A stretch of DNA of 22,688 nt from WTXA01 sp041741995 (GCA_041741995.1 JBGSJN010000131.1:1-22688), one strand, 5' to 3'. Shown: positions 1 through 7,384, counted from the stretch's first letter. Numbers and translations: made by a program. Notes: generated from the sequence alone by a model not told the origin.

Positions 1-807
1 TGCGCAGTGCACAGCTAAAAATTTAGATGATAGTATACCTGTTTTTTCATAGAAGTCAATAGTTGACATTCCATGTTCTGCCAACGAATATTCATTATCT
101 TCTTCAGTCTCTAACGTATGAATAGTGTTAAAAGTATCCAATTCCTTAGCCAGATCTGCACATTTTTCAAACCCTTCTTCAGACATTACCCAGATTATTC
201 CTGGTGCCAGGGCAATATCAATTGTAGGACTATCCTTGTATTTCTGATGGAGTCTTCTTACATCGTTTAAGAAATCTTCTTCAGTTTCTATAATTTCTTT
301 ACCTGTGTATTTTGGGAAATCAGTAGAATTAGTATAGCCTCTTGCAACTATACCTCTTATCCCAATATCCTCCATTGCCTGGCATACAGCATCATTTAAG
401 AATGGTTGTCCATGTGCATACTGGTAGTCCAATACAGTTGTAACTCCAGACTTAATTTGTTCTACACAGCCAACCATAGTAGCTAAGTATATGTCTTCTT
501 TGGTTATGTTGAAAAATGGCTTTTGTATGGCATCTTCCAGCCATTTTATTAAGGCTTTTTCCTTGCCTATGCCCTTAAATAATACTTGGAAGAGATGATT
601 ATGGGTATTAATCATCCCCGGAAATATATACTTTCCTTTTGCATTTATAACTTTTTTTCCATCATACTTTTTTAACAATTCATCTGATCTACTAATCTCT
701 ATAATCGAATCACCTTGAATAGCCATACCATGTTCTTTAAGAATTCTCCTGTCAGTATCCATTGTAATTATTGTCCCGTTAATAACTAATAAATCTACAT
801 TTTCCAT
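1..807 (-). CDS. Amidohydrolase / chlorohydrolase-type deaminase, 3' end outside window
   Basis: Only the first 269 codons are inside the window; the C-terminal part lies off the left edge. The translation starts MENVDLLVINGTIITMD and shows the amidohydrolase signature PGMINTHNHLFQ (HxH metal ligands near residue 68), a third candidate ligand in NTIHTLET, and LAVHCA at the edge, where the next metal-binding His of this superfamily is expected. This matches the TRZ/ATZ, SsnA and MtaD branch of metal-dependent deaminases acting on heterocyclic or nucleoside-like substrates; the substrate cannot be told. I chose ATG at 807 because AGGAGG (819-824) lies 11 bases upstream; an in-frame ATG at 816 would be only 2 bases from it. 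A strong promoter with overlapping palindrome lies immediately upstream. Family is confident, substrate unknown. Confidence 0.9.
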   Translation of the reverse strand, partial: MENVDLLVINGTIITMDTDRRILKEHGMAIQGDSIIEISRSDELLKKYDGKKVINAKGKYIFPGMINTHNHLFQVLFKGIGKEKALIKWLEDAIQKPFFNITKEDIYLATMVGCVEQIKSGVTTVLDYQYAHGQPFLNDAVCQAMEDIGIRGIVARGYTNSTDFPKYTGKEIIETEEDFLNDVRRLHQKYKDSPTIDIALAPGIIWVMSEEGFEKCADLAKELDTFNTIHTLETEEDNEYSLAEHGMSTIDFYEKTGILSSKFLAVHCA

Positions 808-830
808 AACATACATCGCCTCCTGATTTT

Positions 831-852
831 TCTATAATTATATAATTATAGA
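831..852. promoter_or_regulatory. Perfect 22-bp palindrome over the -10 box (candidate operator)
   Basis: Each half is TCTATAATTAT followed by its exact reverse complement with no spacer. It covers the -10 box and likely start site of the amidohydrolase promoter. A second perfect palindrome of 14 bp lies at 871-884 and shares the core TATAATTATA. The pair resembles a two-site operator for a dimeric repressor. The regulator is not encoded in the window, and A+T-rich palindromes can arise by chance, so the operator role is inferred. Confidence 0.5.
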
Positions 853-865
853 ACTCATTAGTCAA
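837..865 (-). promoter_or_regulatory. Sigma-A promoter of the amidohydrolase gene
   Basis: Read on the minus strand, TTGACT (865-860) is followed by exactly 17 bases and a perfect TATAAT (842-837). Transcription would start near 830, just ahead of the AGGAGG at 824-819, so the leader is only a few bases long. The -10 box sits inside a perfect palindrome, so occupancy of that palindrome should block RNA polymerase. Confidence 0.75.
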
Positions 866-870
866 TAAAT

Positions 871-884
871 TTTATAATTATAAA
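871..884. promoter_or_regulatory. Second 14-bp palindrome upstream of the same promoter
   Basis: Perfect palindrome TTTATAATTATAAA lying just upstream of the -35 box. It shares the TATAATTATA core with the larger palindrome over the -10. Its centre is about 36 bp from that of the other. It could be a second operator; this is inferred from position and shared core only. Confidence 0.35.
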
Positions 885-886
885 TA

Positions 887-910
887 AAAACCATCATTAG
901 GATGGTTTTT
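887..910 (-). terminator. Rho-independent terminator of the 947-4587 gene run
   Basis: Nine-base stem AAAACCATC / GATGGTTTT with a 5-base loop (896-900), flanked by A and T runs, so it could work in both directions. It lies about 40 bases after the stop codon of the small membrane protein gene and separates that gene run from the amidohydrolase promoter. Confidence 0.8.
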
Positions 911-946
911 ATCATCATATTTAATTAGCATTTCTTTTTAGCAATC

Positions 947-1222
947 TTATATACCTAAATATTTCAGCATTTCAAATACTAGTATTGCTGGCCAGACTAT
1001 AGCTTTTAAGAAGCCTAATACTCCCATCCAAAATCCAGCTGCATTAGATATGAAATATATTGCTGCTCCAATTATTCCTAGACAATAAACCGCACCTCCA
1101 GATGCATTAGAACTTGCATTCATAGCTTTGTTTTCTCCTTTGCAATTTACTTTTTTTGTCTCATCAACAAATTCTTCAATGGCCTCTTCAATTTCTTTTT
1201 CGATATTTTTATTTTCTTCCAC
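947..1222 (-). CDS. Small membrane protein of unknown function
   Basis: About 91 residues. The N-terminal 30 residues are strongly acidic and helical (EENKNIEKEIEEAIEEFVDE), followed by a Cys/Asn/Ser-rich linker and two hydrophobic segments (about GAVYCLGIIGAAIYFI and FWMGVLGFLKAIVWPAILVF), so a two-helix membrane protein with a charged tail is likely. An ATG at 1237 overlaps the stop of the upstream SDR gene (TAATG), but GGAGGG at 1235-1230 lies inside that version and 7 bases ahead of a GTG at 1222, so I choose the GTG start. It is the last gene before the terminator at 887-910. I recognise no family and assign no function. Confidence 0.7.
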   Translation of the reverse strand: MEENKNIEKEIEEAIEEFVDETKKVNCKGENKAMNASSNASGGAVYCLGIIGAAIYFISNAAGFWMGVLGFLKAIVWPAILVFEMLKYLGI

Positions 1223-1236
1223 AATACAACCCTCCA

Positions 1237-2235
1237 TTATTTTATTTTCCCTTGGCTAACCAACCATTCAACTGTATCCTTCAAGGTCTCTTTAAAGTCC
1301 CTTGTTTTATATGCTAACTCTTTTGAAGCCTTATCATGTGAAAATAAGCTATTAGAATTTAGTGTATATATAGAATATTCAGTAAATAAAGGAGCTTGTT
1401 TAAGTATCTTATAATACAGTTCAGCAAACTTTGCTGTCACTTTCACAAACCATAACGGCAAAACACGTTTAATTTCCTTATGTCCAGTAATTTCATGAAG
1501 TAGTCGTAGTAACTCAAGAGCAGTTATATACTTATTTGACAGTATATAACATTCTCCTATTCTGCCTTTTTTACAACTTGCTATTATACCATCAGCTACA
1601 TCCCTAACATCAACAAAATCATATCCTCCACCAATTGCTGATGTTAACTTTCTATTATAATAGTCCATTATTAAAGTTGTAGAATGACCATTTCCGTAAT
1701 CATAAGGCCCACAAATTCCTGAGGGATGAACTATAATTGCGTTTAAGCCTCTATGAACACTTTCTAAAACATATTTTGTCGCTTCTGCCTTGGTTTTAGC
1801 ATAGGCGCCAACAACTAATTCAGGATTGAATTCACTAATTTCTTCAATTATCTCTCCTTTAGGCTTTTCTGTGATAGCATGTACAGAACTAACATATACA
1901 AACTTATTCACCTTTTTCTCTATTGCTACTTCAACCATATTCTGAGTACCTTGAACATTAGTTTCATAAACAATCTGCTTATATTTAGAAGCTATGGATA
2001 CAATTCCTGCACAATGGATTACAATAATATTATTATCTGGATTAACTTCCATAAATTTGCTTAAACTATCTCTATCTCTAACATCCCCATAAAAGACTTC
2101 AAACTCTCCTTCAAATGGCATTTTTTCATTTGGTAATAGTAATACTCTAGTAGCCTCTCCTCTTTCCAGTAGTTTTCTGACTATTGTATTTCCAAGATGC
2201 CCTGCTGCACCAGTTACTAAATATATATCTGTCAT
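1237..2235 (-). CDS. NAD(P)-dependent epimerase/dehydratase-like protein (extended SDR)
   Basis: 332 residues. The N-terminus has the Rossmann nucleotide-binding motif TGAAGHLG (about residues 8-15), then GDVRD and an HCAG segment typical of extended short-chain dehydrogenases. The catalytic Ser is in VYVSSVHA and the YxxxK pair in AYAKTKAE. HPSGICGPYD and VDVRDVADG are also typical. It most resembles the dihydroflavonol-reductase/3-beta-hydroxysteroid-dehydrogenase-like branch; a sugar-nucleotide substrate is possible but not shown. AGAGGA 7 bases upstream supports the ATG at 2235. It follows the Ig-repeat protein by 11 bases and overlaps the next small gene's upstream ATG by one base, so it is probably part of one transcript. 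The family is sure; the substrate is not. Confidence 0.88.
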   Translation of the reverse strand: MTDIYLVTGAAGHLGNTIVRKLLERGEATRVLLLPNEKMPFEGEFEVFYGDVRDRDSLSKFMEVNPDNNIIVIHCAGIVSIASKYKQIVYETNVQGTQNMVEVAIEKKVNKFVYVSSVHAITEKPKGEIIEEISEFNPELVVGAYAKTKAEATKYVLESVHRGLNAIIVHPSGICGPYDYGNGHSTTLIMDYYNRKLTSAIGGGYDFVDVRDVADGIIASCKKGRIGECYILSNKYITALELLRLLHEITGHKEIKRVLPLWFVKVTAKFAELYYKILKQAPLFTEYSIYTLNSNSLFSHDKASKELAYKTRDFKETLKDTVEWLVSQGKIK

Positions 2236-2246
2236 AACACTGTCCT

Positions 2247-3776
2247 CTATCTATTTTTTTTACTTTTTCCCCAGGCAGCATATAAGTAACTAGTTATAAT
2301 AAATACTACCATTATCGAAAGGGAAAATACATAACCTAAAGAAATTCTTAAAAGACACAATAAAGGAAATACAATAACAGCAGTGGTAATTTGGAGTATA
2401 ATCCTTATTGGTTTTTCATTGAAAAATGACCTGTGAATTATATAATTTATCAACAATAGTAATGATCCTGCAATTAAGCCTTTTATACATATATCAGAAA
2501 ATATTGGTTCAGAGAAAAATTTTCTTTCTTCCTTAATAGGTTCTTCTATTATCTGTTCTACTGCAGTGACCACTATTTCTACAATTCCTGTACTCTTGCC
2601 CCCATATCCATCTTCTAAAGTATATTCGAATGAAACATTGCCACCAAAATTCTTGGCTGGTTCAAAAGATACATTTCCATTCTCTAAATATAGTTTTCCT
2701 GCAAGAAGATTGGAAAGTTCTGATATTGCAACTATCTTTATACTGTCTCCATTGTCATCATCATAGTCATTTTTAAGTAACTCCAAGGAGATTTTACCGA
2801 CATTTGATTTTATAGTAAAAGTATCTTTTATAGCAACTGGTATTGTATTAGTAAGTGTTTTCACTGTTGTTTGACTTGCTGTTATATTTCCTGCATTATC
2901 TCTAGCTTCAACTTTTATTGTAACTTGTTGCCCTCTAGCATAACCTGTTAACCAGTCTTCAACTGCCGATCTCCAGCTTGACCATACTCTGCCGTCATGG
3001 ACTCTATAGGCTACTGTTGCCATGCCGGATAAATCATCTACTGTTGTTCCGGTAATATAGATACTGTCGATTGTAGAAATATTAGTTTGTAGTGTAAATG
3101 CTCTAGGTCCTTCTAAGTCAACTTTTATATTTCTAAGACTAGTGGCTGAAACATTCCCTGCATTATCAATGGATCTGAAATATAGTAGATAGTCCCCTGA
3201 TGTATTAAAGTTATATTCATCTCCATTTGTCCAGGCTCCTTCTCCTATCTTATATTGATAGCCTGCTAGATTGCTTCCTCCTAAATCAACAGCTCCATAT
3301 ATTTTTATATTAACAGCCTTATTGATCCAAGTATTGCTGACATAAACAATATCTCCTGAAGTCATTGTTATATATGGATCTCCAGGTACAATCAGATCTA
3401 ACTTGATATTTTTATTGGCTATAGCACTATTGCCAGCTTCATCAGTGACTTTAAAATACACTGTATAATTACCAGATTGAGTAAGGGTTACACTATTGCC
3501 TACAGTGTATGCGGTTCCATCTAATGAAACCTCGTATATTAGATCATCATTAGCGGTCACGTCATCTGTTGATCCCGTTGCTGTAATAACAGTAACTTTG
3601 TTTGACCAACTGTCTGCTACATATGAAGGATTAGTCATTATGGTAGGCATACTAGGAGCTTGATTATCTATCAGCTCAATATTTTCAGCATTTAAGCCTG
3701 AACTATTAATTATTAAAAATCCTAATAACACAATTATTGCTATTAAATAAATCTTTTTAATTCTTGAGTAAATCAT
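2247..3776 (-). CDS. Exported, membrane-anchored Ig-repeat surface protein
   Basis: 509 residues. Residues about 8-28 form an N-terminal signal or anchor (basic RIKKIYLIAI then a hydrophobic run). Residues about 40-128 and 129-221 are two related Ig-like modules, each with a YVxxxWxNK opening and ending GNYTVYFKVTDEAGNS or GDYLLYFRSIDNAGNVS. A third divergent module follows (about 222-310), then a cadherin/VCBS-like module with DDDNGDSIKI and FEYTLEDGYGG (about 315-405). After an acidic stretch (EEPIKEERK) three hydrophobic segments and a basic tail KSKKNR anchor it in the membrane. A surface role (adhesion, cell-envelope scaffold) fits the architecture; the ligand is unknown. No LPXTG is seen. 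GGGGG with 6-base spacing supports ATG at 3776. Confidence 0.85.
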   Translation of the reverse strand: MIYSRIKKIYLIAIIVLLGFLIINSSGLNAENIELIDNQAPSMPTIMTNPSYVADSWSNKVTVITATGSTDDVTANDDLIYEVSLDGTAYTVGNSVTLTQSGNYTVYFKVTDEAGNSAIANKNIKLDLIVPGDPYITMTSGDIVYVSNTWINKAVNIKIYGAVDLGGSNLAGYQYKIGEGAWTNGDEYNFNTSGDYLLYFRSIDNAGNVSATSLRNIKVDLEGPRAFTLQTNISTIDSIYITGTTVDDLSGMATVAYRVHDGRVWSSWRSAVEDWLTGYARGQQVTIKVEARDNAGNITASQTTVKTLTNTIPVAIKDTFTIKSNVGKISLELLKNDYDDDNGDSIKIVAISELSNLLAGKLYLENGNVSFEPAKNFGGNVSFEYTLEDGYGGKSTGIVEIVVTAVEQIIEEPIKEERKFFSEPIFSDICIKGLIAGSLLLLINYIIHRSFFNEKPIRIILQITTAVIVFPLLCLLRISLGYVFSLSIMVVFIITSYLYAAWGKSKKNR

Positions 3777-3821
3777 ATTTTTCCCCCATTAAACTAATAT
3801 TTCTCCTATAAATTGATTATA

Positions 3822-4253
3822 TCACTGGTTAAGCAAATTGTTCCTTAATTTATTAAGGATATTCTTTTTTAAGATAATATCAATATTGAAAGTAAATATG
3901 AAAATTGCTAATAATACAATATGAAATAAGAGAGCTAGTAGGGCAAATTTTATTTTTTCATTAGTCTCTAGACCATCAGCAATTCCTAAAATTAAAAAAT
4001 TATATGAATAAATACCAATAACTATTACCGCTAAAGTTAAAAGTATTATTGCTATTATTGTTTTAATATATGTTTTTTTGAACTTAGTTTGCAAGATATC
4101 TGTTTCATATGTATCAAGCAAACATTTCAAGGCTGTTATTTTATTGTCTTTTAGGAATTTATCTATTAGTTGTTTTTCATCCAACTTGTTTAATTTATAT
4201 TTATTAAGTTTATCTATTAATTCTTTATTTTCTTGATTGTATATATATTTCAT
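3822..4253 (-). CDS. Two-helix membrane protein of unknown function
   Basis: 143 residues. The first 60 residues are a charged helical region (KELIDKLNKYKLNKLDEKQL). Two membrane segments follow, about residues 64-90 (TIIAIILLTLAVIVIGIYSY) and 104-126 (FALLALLFHIVLLAIFIFTF), then a basic Asn/Lys-rich tail. GGAG of the upstream gene's last codons sits 7 bases before the ATG, overlapping that gene's stop, so the two are translationally coupled. I do not recognise the family. Confidence 0.75.
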   Translation of the reverse strand: MKYIYNQENKELIDKLNKYKLNKLDEKQLIDKFLKDNKITALKCLLDTYETDILQTKFKKTYIKTIIAIILLTLAVIVIGIYSYNFLILGIADGLETNEKIKFALLALLFHIVLLAIFIFTFNIDIILKKNILNKLRNNLLNQ

Positions 4254-4257
4254 TTTA

Positions 4258-4587
4258 TTACTCCATTCTTACTAAAGGGATTATAATAATCACTGGTTTT
4301 TCATAGGGATGTACTTCTTTAATTATCTTTACTACCTGCTCCATTTTATCCCTATTGCAGCAGAACTCTACTTTCACTTCTTCTTCCATAGATATAACAC
4401 CTATCTCTCCTAAAAAAGGATTGGCACCTTCAAGTGGTCTCCAGTAGCTGGTGACTTTTGAGGTGGTTATACAGTTATCATAGATATCATCTATAGTTAG
4501 TGCTTCTATTTGGTTAAGCTTGTCCCTTAGTTTATCAACATGACTCTCGGGAATGTAGGTTTCAACCTTGATCATTTCTGATTCCAT
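4258..4587 (-). CDS. Stand-alone Nif3/YqfO-type CutA/PII-like domain protein
   Basis: 109 residues. The sequence VETYIPESHVDKLRDKLNQI, then RPLEGANPFLGEIG, then VKVEFCCNRDKMEQVVKII and the signature HPYEKPVI matches the small ferredoxin-like (CutA/PII-related) domain that is inserted in the Nif3/YqfO family of dinuclear-metal proteins. Here it stands alone, without the two metal-binding Nif3 halves. In the family the domain is thought to trimerise; a ligand has not been established from this sequence. The start at 4587 has GAGG 10 bases upstream; an ATG four codons later is possible. It leads the minus-strand gene run and is coupled to the membrane protein gene that follows by 4 bases. Confidence 0.8.
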   Translation of the reverse strand: MESEMIKVETYIPESHVDKLRDKLNQIEALTIDDIYDNCITTSKVTSYWRPLEGANPFLGEIGVISMEEEVKVEFCCNRDKMEQVVKIIKEVHPYEKPVIIIIPLVRME

Positions 4588-4649
4588 CTTTCTTTGACCT
4601 CAAATTTTATTTATCTTAATATATTTATTATACTATATTTCATAAAAAT

Positions 4650-4683
4650 ACACCTCTATAAACAATATTATTTATAGAGGTGT
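4650..4683 (-). terminator. Rho-independent terminator after the metY operon
   Basis: Perfect 13-base stem ACACCTCTATAAA / TTTATAGAGGTGT with an 8-base loop. On the minus strand it is followed by TATTTTTAT. It begins 4 bases past the stop codon at 4688 and so ends the metY and small-gene transcript. Confidence 0.88.
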
Positions 4684-4687
4684 TTAT

Positions 4688-4993
4688 TTATCTTGAAAAG
4701 GCTTGTCTTCTATCTATTAGTCCCATATCGTAGGCTTTTCTAATAATCAGGTATTCACCAAGTCTAGCAAAGAACAAGGTAGCATAGTTGCGTTGTATCT
4801 GCGTTCCATTGAACAGGTAAAATTCCATTACTGAAAGTCCCTCTTCACTTGTAACATGACTTAAAGCAAAGTCAATAAATTTAGTCTCAACTATTGGTGT
4901 TTTTAAAGTTAAATCAGCCATTATTCTAGCTATTGATTCAGAAGTTCCCTCTTTTGCTAAGTTTATATAAAATTGAAGCATGGTCTTTGACAT
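4688..4993 (-). CDS. Small conserved-looking protein downstream of metY, unknown function
   Basis: 101 residues, soluble, predicted mostly helical, with no membrane segment or signal peptide. A good ribosome binding site AGGAAG lies 7 bases before the ATG at 4993. The gene follows the O-acetylhomoserine sulfhydrylase by 29 bases and is closed by the strong terminator at 4650-4683, so the two almost certainly share a transcript. No Cys is present and no catalytic motif is evident. The alpha-helical pattern (SIARIMADL, FIDFALSHV, LIIRKAYDM) would fit a small HEAT-like or adaptor fold, but that is a guess. A link to sulfur amino-acid metabolism is inferred from context only. Confidence 0.75.
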   Translation of the reverse strand: MSKTMLQFYINLAKEGTSESIARIMADLTLKTPIVETKFIDFALSHVTSEEGLSVMEFYLFNGTQIQRNYATLFFARLGEYLIIRKAYDMGLIDRRQAFSR

Positions 4994-5022
4994 GTAACCA
5001 CTTCCTTTGGTTTGTATTATCC

Positions 5023-6297
5023 CTATAAAGAGTTAAATGCTTGTTCTAAATCTGCAAGTAAATCATCAACATTTTCTATTCCCACTGAAAGTCTAATCAA
5101 ATCTGGTGCAACCCCGGATTCACGTAATTGTTCTTCTGAAAGTTGTCTATGAGTATGACTCGCTGGGTGTAACATACAAGTGCGACTATCAGCAACATGG
5201 GTAGCTATGGAAACAAGTTTAAGACTATCCATAAATTTTACCGATCTTTCTCTGTCTCCTTTTATTCCAAAGGATACAACACCACAAGTTCCATTTGGCA
5301 GGTATTTCTTTACTAGTTCATAATCATTGCTACTTGGTAGATCTGCATAATTTACCCAGGTAACATTTTCATTCTTATCTAAATACTTGGCTATAGTTAA
5401 GGCATTTTGACAATGTCTTTCTACCCTTAAAGGAAGTGTTTCAAGTCCAACATTTAAATAGAAAGCATTTTGTGGTGATTGGATAGAACCAAAGTCTCTC
5501 ATAAGTTGAGCAGTGGCTTTAGTAATATAGGCTCCTTTTCCAAATTTTTCTGCATAGATGATTCCATGATAGGAATCATCAGGAGTAGTCAAACCAGGAT
5601 AATTCTCTTTATGTGCTAACCAGTCAAAGTTACCACTATCAACTATACAACCCCCTACTCCAACACCATGGCCATCCATGTATTTTGTTGTTGAATGGGT
5701 AACAATATCAACACCCCATTCAAAAGGTCGGCAGTTAACTGGTGTTGCAAAAGTGTTGTCTATGATAAGTGGGACTCCATGATTATGGGCAACCCTGGCA
5801 AATTTTTCCAAATCAAGTATTTTTACTGTTGGGTTAGTAATAGTTTCTCCAAATAGTAGTTTGGTATTTGGTTTGAAATATTTACCGAGTTCATCTTCTG
5901 ATAGATTTTGGTCTACAAAGGTGCATTCTATTCCCATTTTTCTCATTGTTACATTGAATAGGTTGTATGTTCCGCCATATATTGAAGTGGAGGCAATGAA
6001 GTGATCCCCAGCTTCACAGATATTAAAAACTGCATAGAAGTTGGCTGCTTGTCCAGAGGAGGTTAGCATTGCTGCTGCCCCACCTTCTAGTGAACATATC
6101 TTTGCTGCTACTGCGTCGTTGGTCGGATTTTGTAATCTGGTGTAGAAGTAGCCTGCTGCTTCTAGGTCAAATAGCTTCCCCATTTCGTCGCTATTATCAT
6201 ATTGAAAGGTAGTGCTTTGGTATATTGGTAGTTGTCTTGGCTCTCCGTTTTTTGGTTTCCAGCCTTCTATTATGCATTTTGTTTCTATTTTACTCAT
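5023..6297 (-). CDS. metY: O-acetylhomoserine sulfhydrylase (PLP-dependent)
   Basis: 424 residues, the usual length. This is a Cys/Met-metabolism PLP enzyme: YFYTRLQNPTNDAV, SSGQAAN (cofactor phosphate region), LIIDNTFATP with the PLP-contacting Asp, and the Schiff-base lysine in HSTTKYMDGHG (about residue 205). The long YGGTYNLF and ESGVAPDLIRLSVGIE segments and the length fit O-acetylhomoserine (thiol)-lyase, which makes homocysteine from O-acetylhomoserine and sulfide; a methionine gamma-lyase activity cannot be excluded. An upstream in-frame ATG at 6309 exists, but GGAGG lies 5 bases before the ATG at 6297, so I take the latter. The leader is too short for a SAM riboswitch or T-box, and neither is seen. 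Confidence 0.93.
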   Translation of the reverse strand: MSKIETKCIIEGWKPKNGEPRQLPIYQSTTFQYDNSDEMGKLFDLEAAGYFYTRLQNPTNDAVAAKICSLEGGAAAMLTSSGQAANFYAVFNICEAGDHFIASTSIYGGTYNLFNVTMRKMGIECTFVDQNLSEDELGKYFKPNTKLLFGETITNPTVKILDLEKFARVAHNHGVPLIIDNTFATPVNCRPFEWGVDIVTHSTTKYMDGHGVGVGGCIVDSGNFDWLAHKENYPGLTTPDDSYHGIIYAEKFGKGAYITKATAQLMRDFGSIQSPQNAFYLNVGLETLPLRVERHCQNALTIAKYLDKNENVTWVNYADLPSSNDYELVKKYLPNGTCGVVSFGIKGDRERSVKFMDSLKLVSIATHVADSRTCMLHPASHTHRQLSEEQLRESGVAPDLIRLSVGIENVDDLLADLEQAFNSL

Positions 6298-6334
6298 TGT
6301 GGCCTCCATCTATCTTCATTTTTCAACTGTTTTA

Positions 6335-6365
6335 ATTTTAGCATAAATCATCTGGTTTTTATCAA
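6335..6365 (-). promoter_or_regulatory. Probable promoter of metY
   Basis: On the minus strand an extended -10, TGCTAAAAT (6343-6335), lies about 40 bases upstream of the chosen start. A TTGATA (6365-6360) at 19-base spacing could be a weak -35. The extended TG compensates for the long spacer. Confidence 0.45.
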
Positions 6366-6376
6366 TTAATTATTTA

Positions 6377-6385
6377 TGTTATACT
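6377..6385 (+). promoter_or_regulatory. Extended -10 promoter of the DUF3221-like gene
   Basis: TGTTATACT fits the extended -10 consensus TGnTATAAT at five of six -10 positions and lies 35 bases ahead of the ATG at 6420. No good -35 is seen. It is back to back with the metY promoter. Confidence 0.4.
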
Positions 6386-6419
6386 TAAACCATAAAAACT
6401 TGAAATAGGGGGTTTTGTG

Positions 6420-6791
6420 ATGATTAAGAAAAATATTTTTTTAGCTATAATTTTGTTTTTTATCTTGCTGTTTGTAGGTGTAACTATTTTTTACCTAATA
6501 GTGAATAAAGCTCCAAAAAATGATATCCCTTCTCTCAAGACAACACAAATAGGTACTATTAGCGAGATAGAAGCTAAGGGTAACTTTGGTACAATTTTTA
6601 TTGAACAGGATGTATATAAGGCTTATGTAACTATAGATGAGAAGACAATTATTACAGATTCAAAAAATACTAAGGGACTTAATTTTGATGATTTAGAAAT
6701 TGGTGATAGAGTAGAGGTTTTAGTTCCTGAGGTTATTATTGAAATCTATCCCTACCAATATGCAACAGAACGTGTAGTAATTTTATATTAA
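6420..6791 (+). CDS. Membrane-anchored DUF3221-like protein
   Basis: About 123 residues. An N-terminal hydrophobic segment (IFLAIILFFILLFVGVTIFYLIV, residues about 6-28) anchors a small extracytoplasmic domain that looks OB-like: IGTISEIEAKG, GTIFIEQD, YVTIDEKT, DLEIGDRVEVLVP and ending EIYPYQYATERVVIL. That closing pattern recalls the (E/S)YP motif of DUF3221 proteins of Firmicutes, of unknown function. A GTG at 6417 directly precedes the ATG at 6420; AGGGGG at 6407-6412 is 7 bases from the ATG, so I take ATG. It stands alone, convergent with the deaminase gene. Confidence 0.75.
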   Translation: MIKKNIFLAIILFFILLFVGVTIFYLIVNKAPKNDIPSLKTTQIGTISEIEAKGNFGTIFIEQDVYKAYVTIDEKTIITDSKNTKGLNFDDLEIGDRVEVLVPEVIIEIYPYQYATERVVILY

Positions 6792-6830
6792 TAAAATAAA
6801 TAAACCAAATAAATAAAATAAATAACCAAA

Positions 6831-6861
6831 AAAACTAAGGAAGGAATACTTCCTTAGTTTT
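6831..6861. terminator. Bidirectional terminator between convergent genes
   Basis: Perfect 13-base stem AAAACTAAGGAAG / CTTCCTTAGTTTT with a 5-base loop, with a T run on either strand. It closes both the gene ending at 6791 on the plus strand and the deaminase ending at 6866 on the minus strand. The preceding 6791-6830 is an A-rich near-duplicate of AATAAA-type units. Confidence 0.88.
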
Positions 6862-6865
6862 GTAT

Positions 6866-7384
6866 TTAGGCTTCCATTTCTCTTAACTTTGCACTTTCTT
6901 CTAATATTTCCTCCATTGGTTGGTATTTACCGTAACGATAGGAGTATACTTTCATCCCTTCATCTTCTAATATAGGGCCGATCATTTCCATATCTACTCC
7001 CATTTTCTTTAAAACAGCTGGATAATCTATCAGTATTGTCTTATATGGTTGTATTAAACTAAACTTCTCATTGGAAACACTATAGAAAATCTTCTTGACA
7101 CCTAATGAGGCTATAGCCATTAAACATCTTACACAAGGTGAGGTACTGGTATAAACAACACACTCAGATAAGAATTCGTCAGCATATTTTCCTACACAAT
7201 TATGGACGAGGTTGAATTCTGCATGACCAAAAGCTCCTATTGGATTACTTGCTGTACTTTCTCCTTCTTCTAGTATCTTTCCATCATGGACAAGCACTGC
7301 CCCAAAGGTATTATGACCTTTCTTCCCTGATAAGATAGCTATTTCTATAGCTTTTTGCATGATTTGTTCATCTTGAGTCAACAT
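6866..7384 (-). CDS. Nucleoside/guanine deaminase-like zinc enzyme
   Basis: About 172 residues. The cytidine/deoxycytidylate deaminase fold is shown by GHAEFNLV (zinc His about 54 and proton-shuttle Glu 56) and TSPCVRCLMAIA (zinc Cys about 84 and 87). The family (guanine deaminase, tRNA adenosine deaminase TadA, ComE-type dCMP deaminase) hydrolyses an exocyclic amine. The C-terminal extension (GPILEDEGMKVYSYRYGKY) is closer to guanine-deaminase-like members than to TadA. An upstream ATG at 7405 is rejected because AAGGAGG lies 6 bases before the ATG at 7384. The substrate is not established. Confidence 0.85.
   Translation of the reverse strand: MLTQDEQIMQKAIEIAILSGKKGHNTFGAVLVHDGKILEEGESTASNPIGAFGHAEFNLVHNCVGKYADEFLSECVVYTSTSPCVRCLMAIASLGVKKIFYSVSNEKFSLIQPYKTILIDYPAVLKKMGVDMEMIGPILEDEGMKVYSYRYGKYQPMEEILEESAKLREMEA

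Noticed and set aside
6298..6419. SAM riboswitch or T-box leader ahead of metY
   Set aside because: The upstream gap is only about 120 bases, shared with a divergent gene, and contains no terminator hairpin or recognisable riboswitch core.
6791..6830. AATAAA-rich tandem sequence as a repeat element or CRISPR-like array
   Set aside because: It is one imperfect duplication in A-rich DNA next to a terminator, without spacers or further copies.
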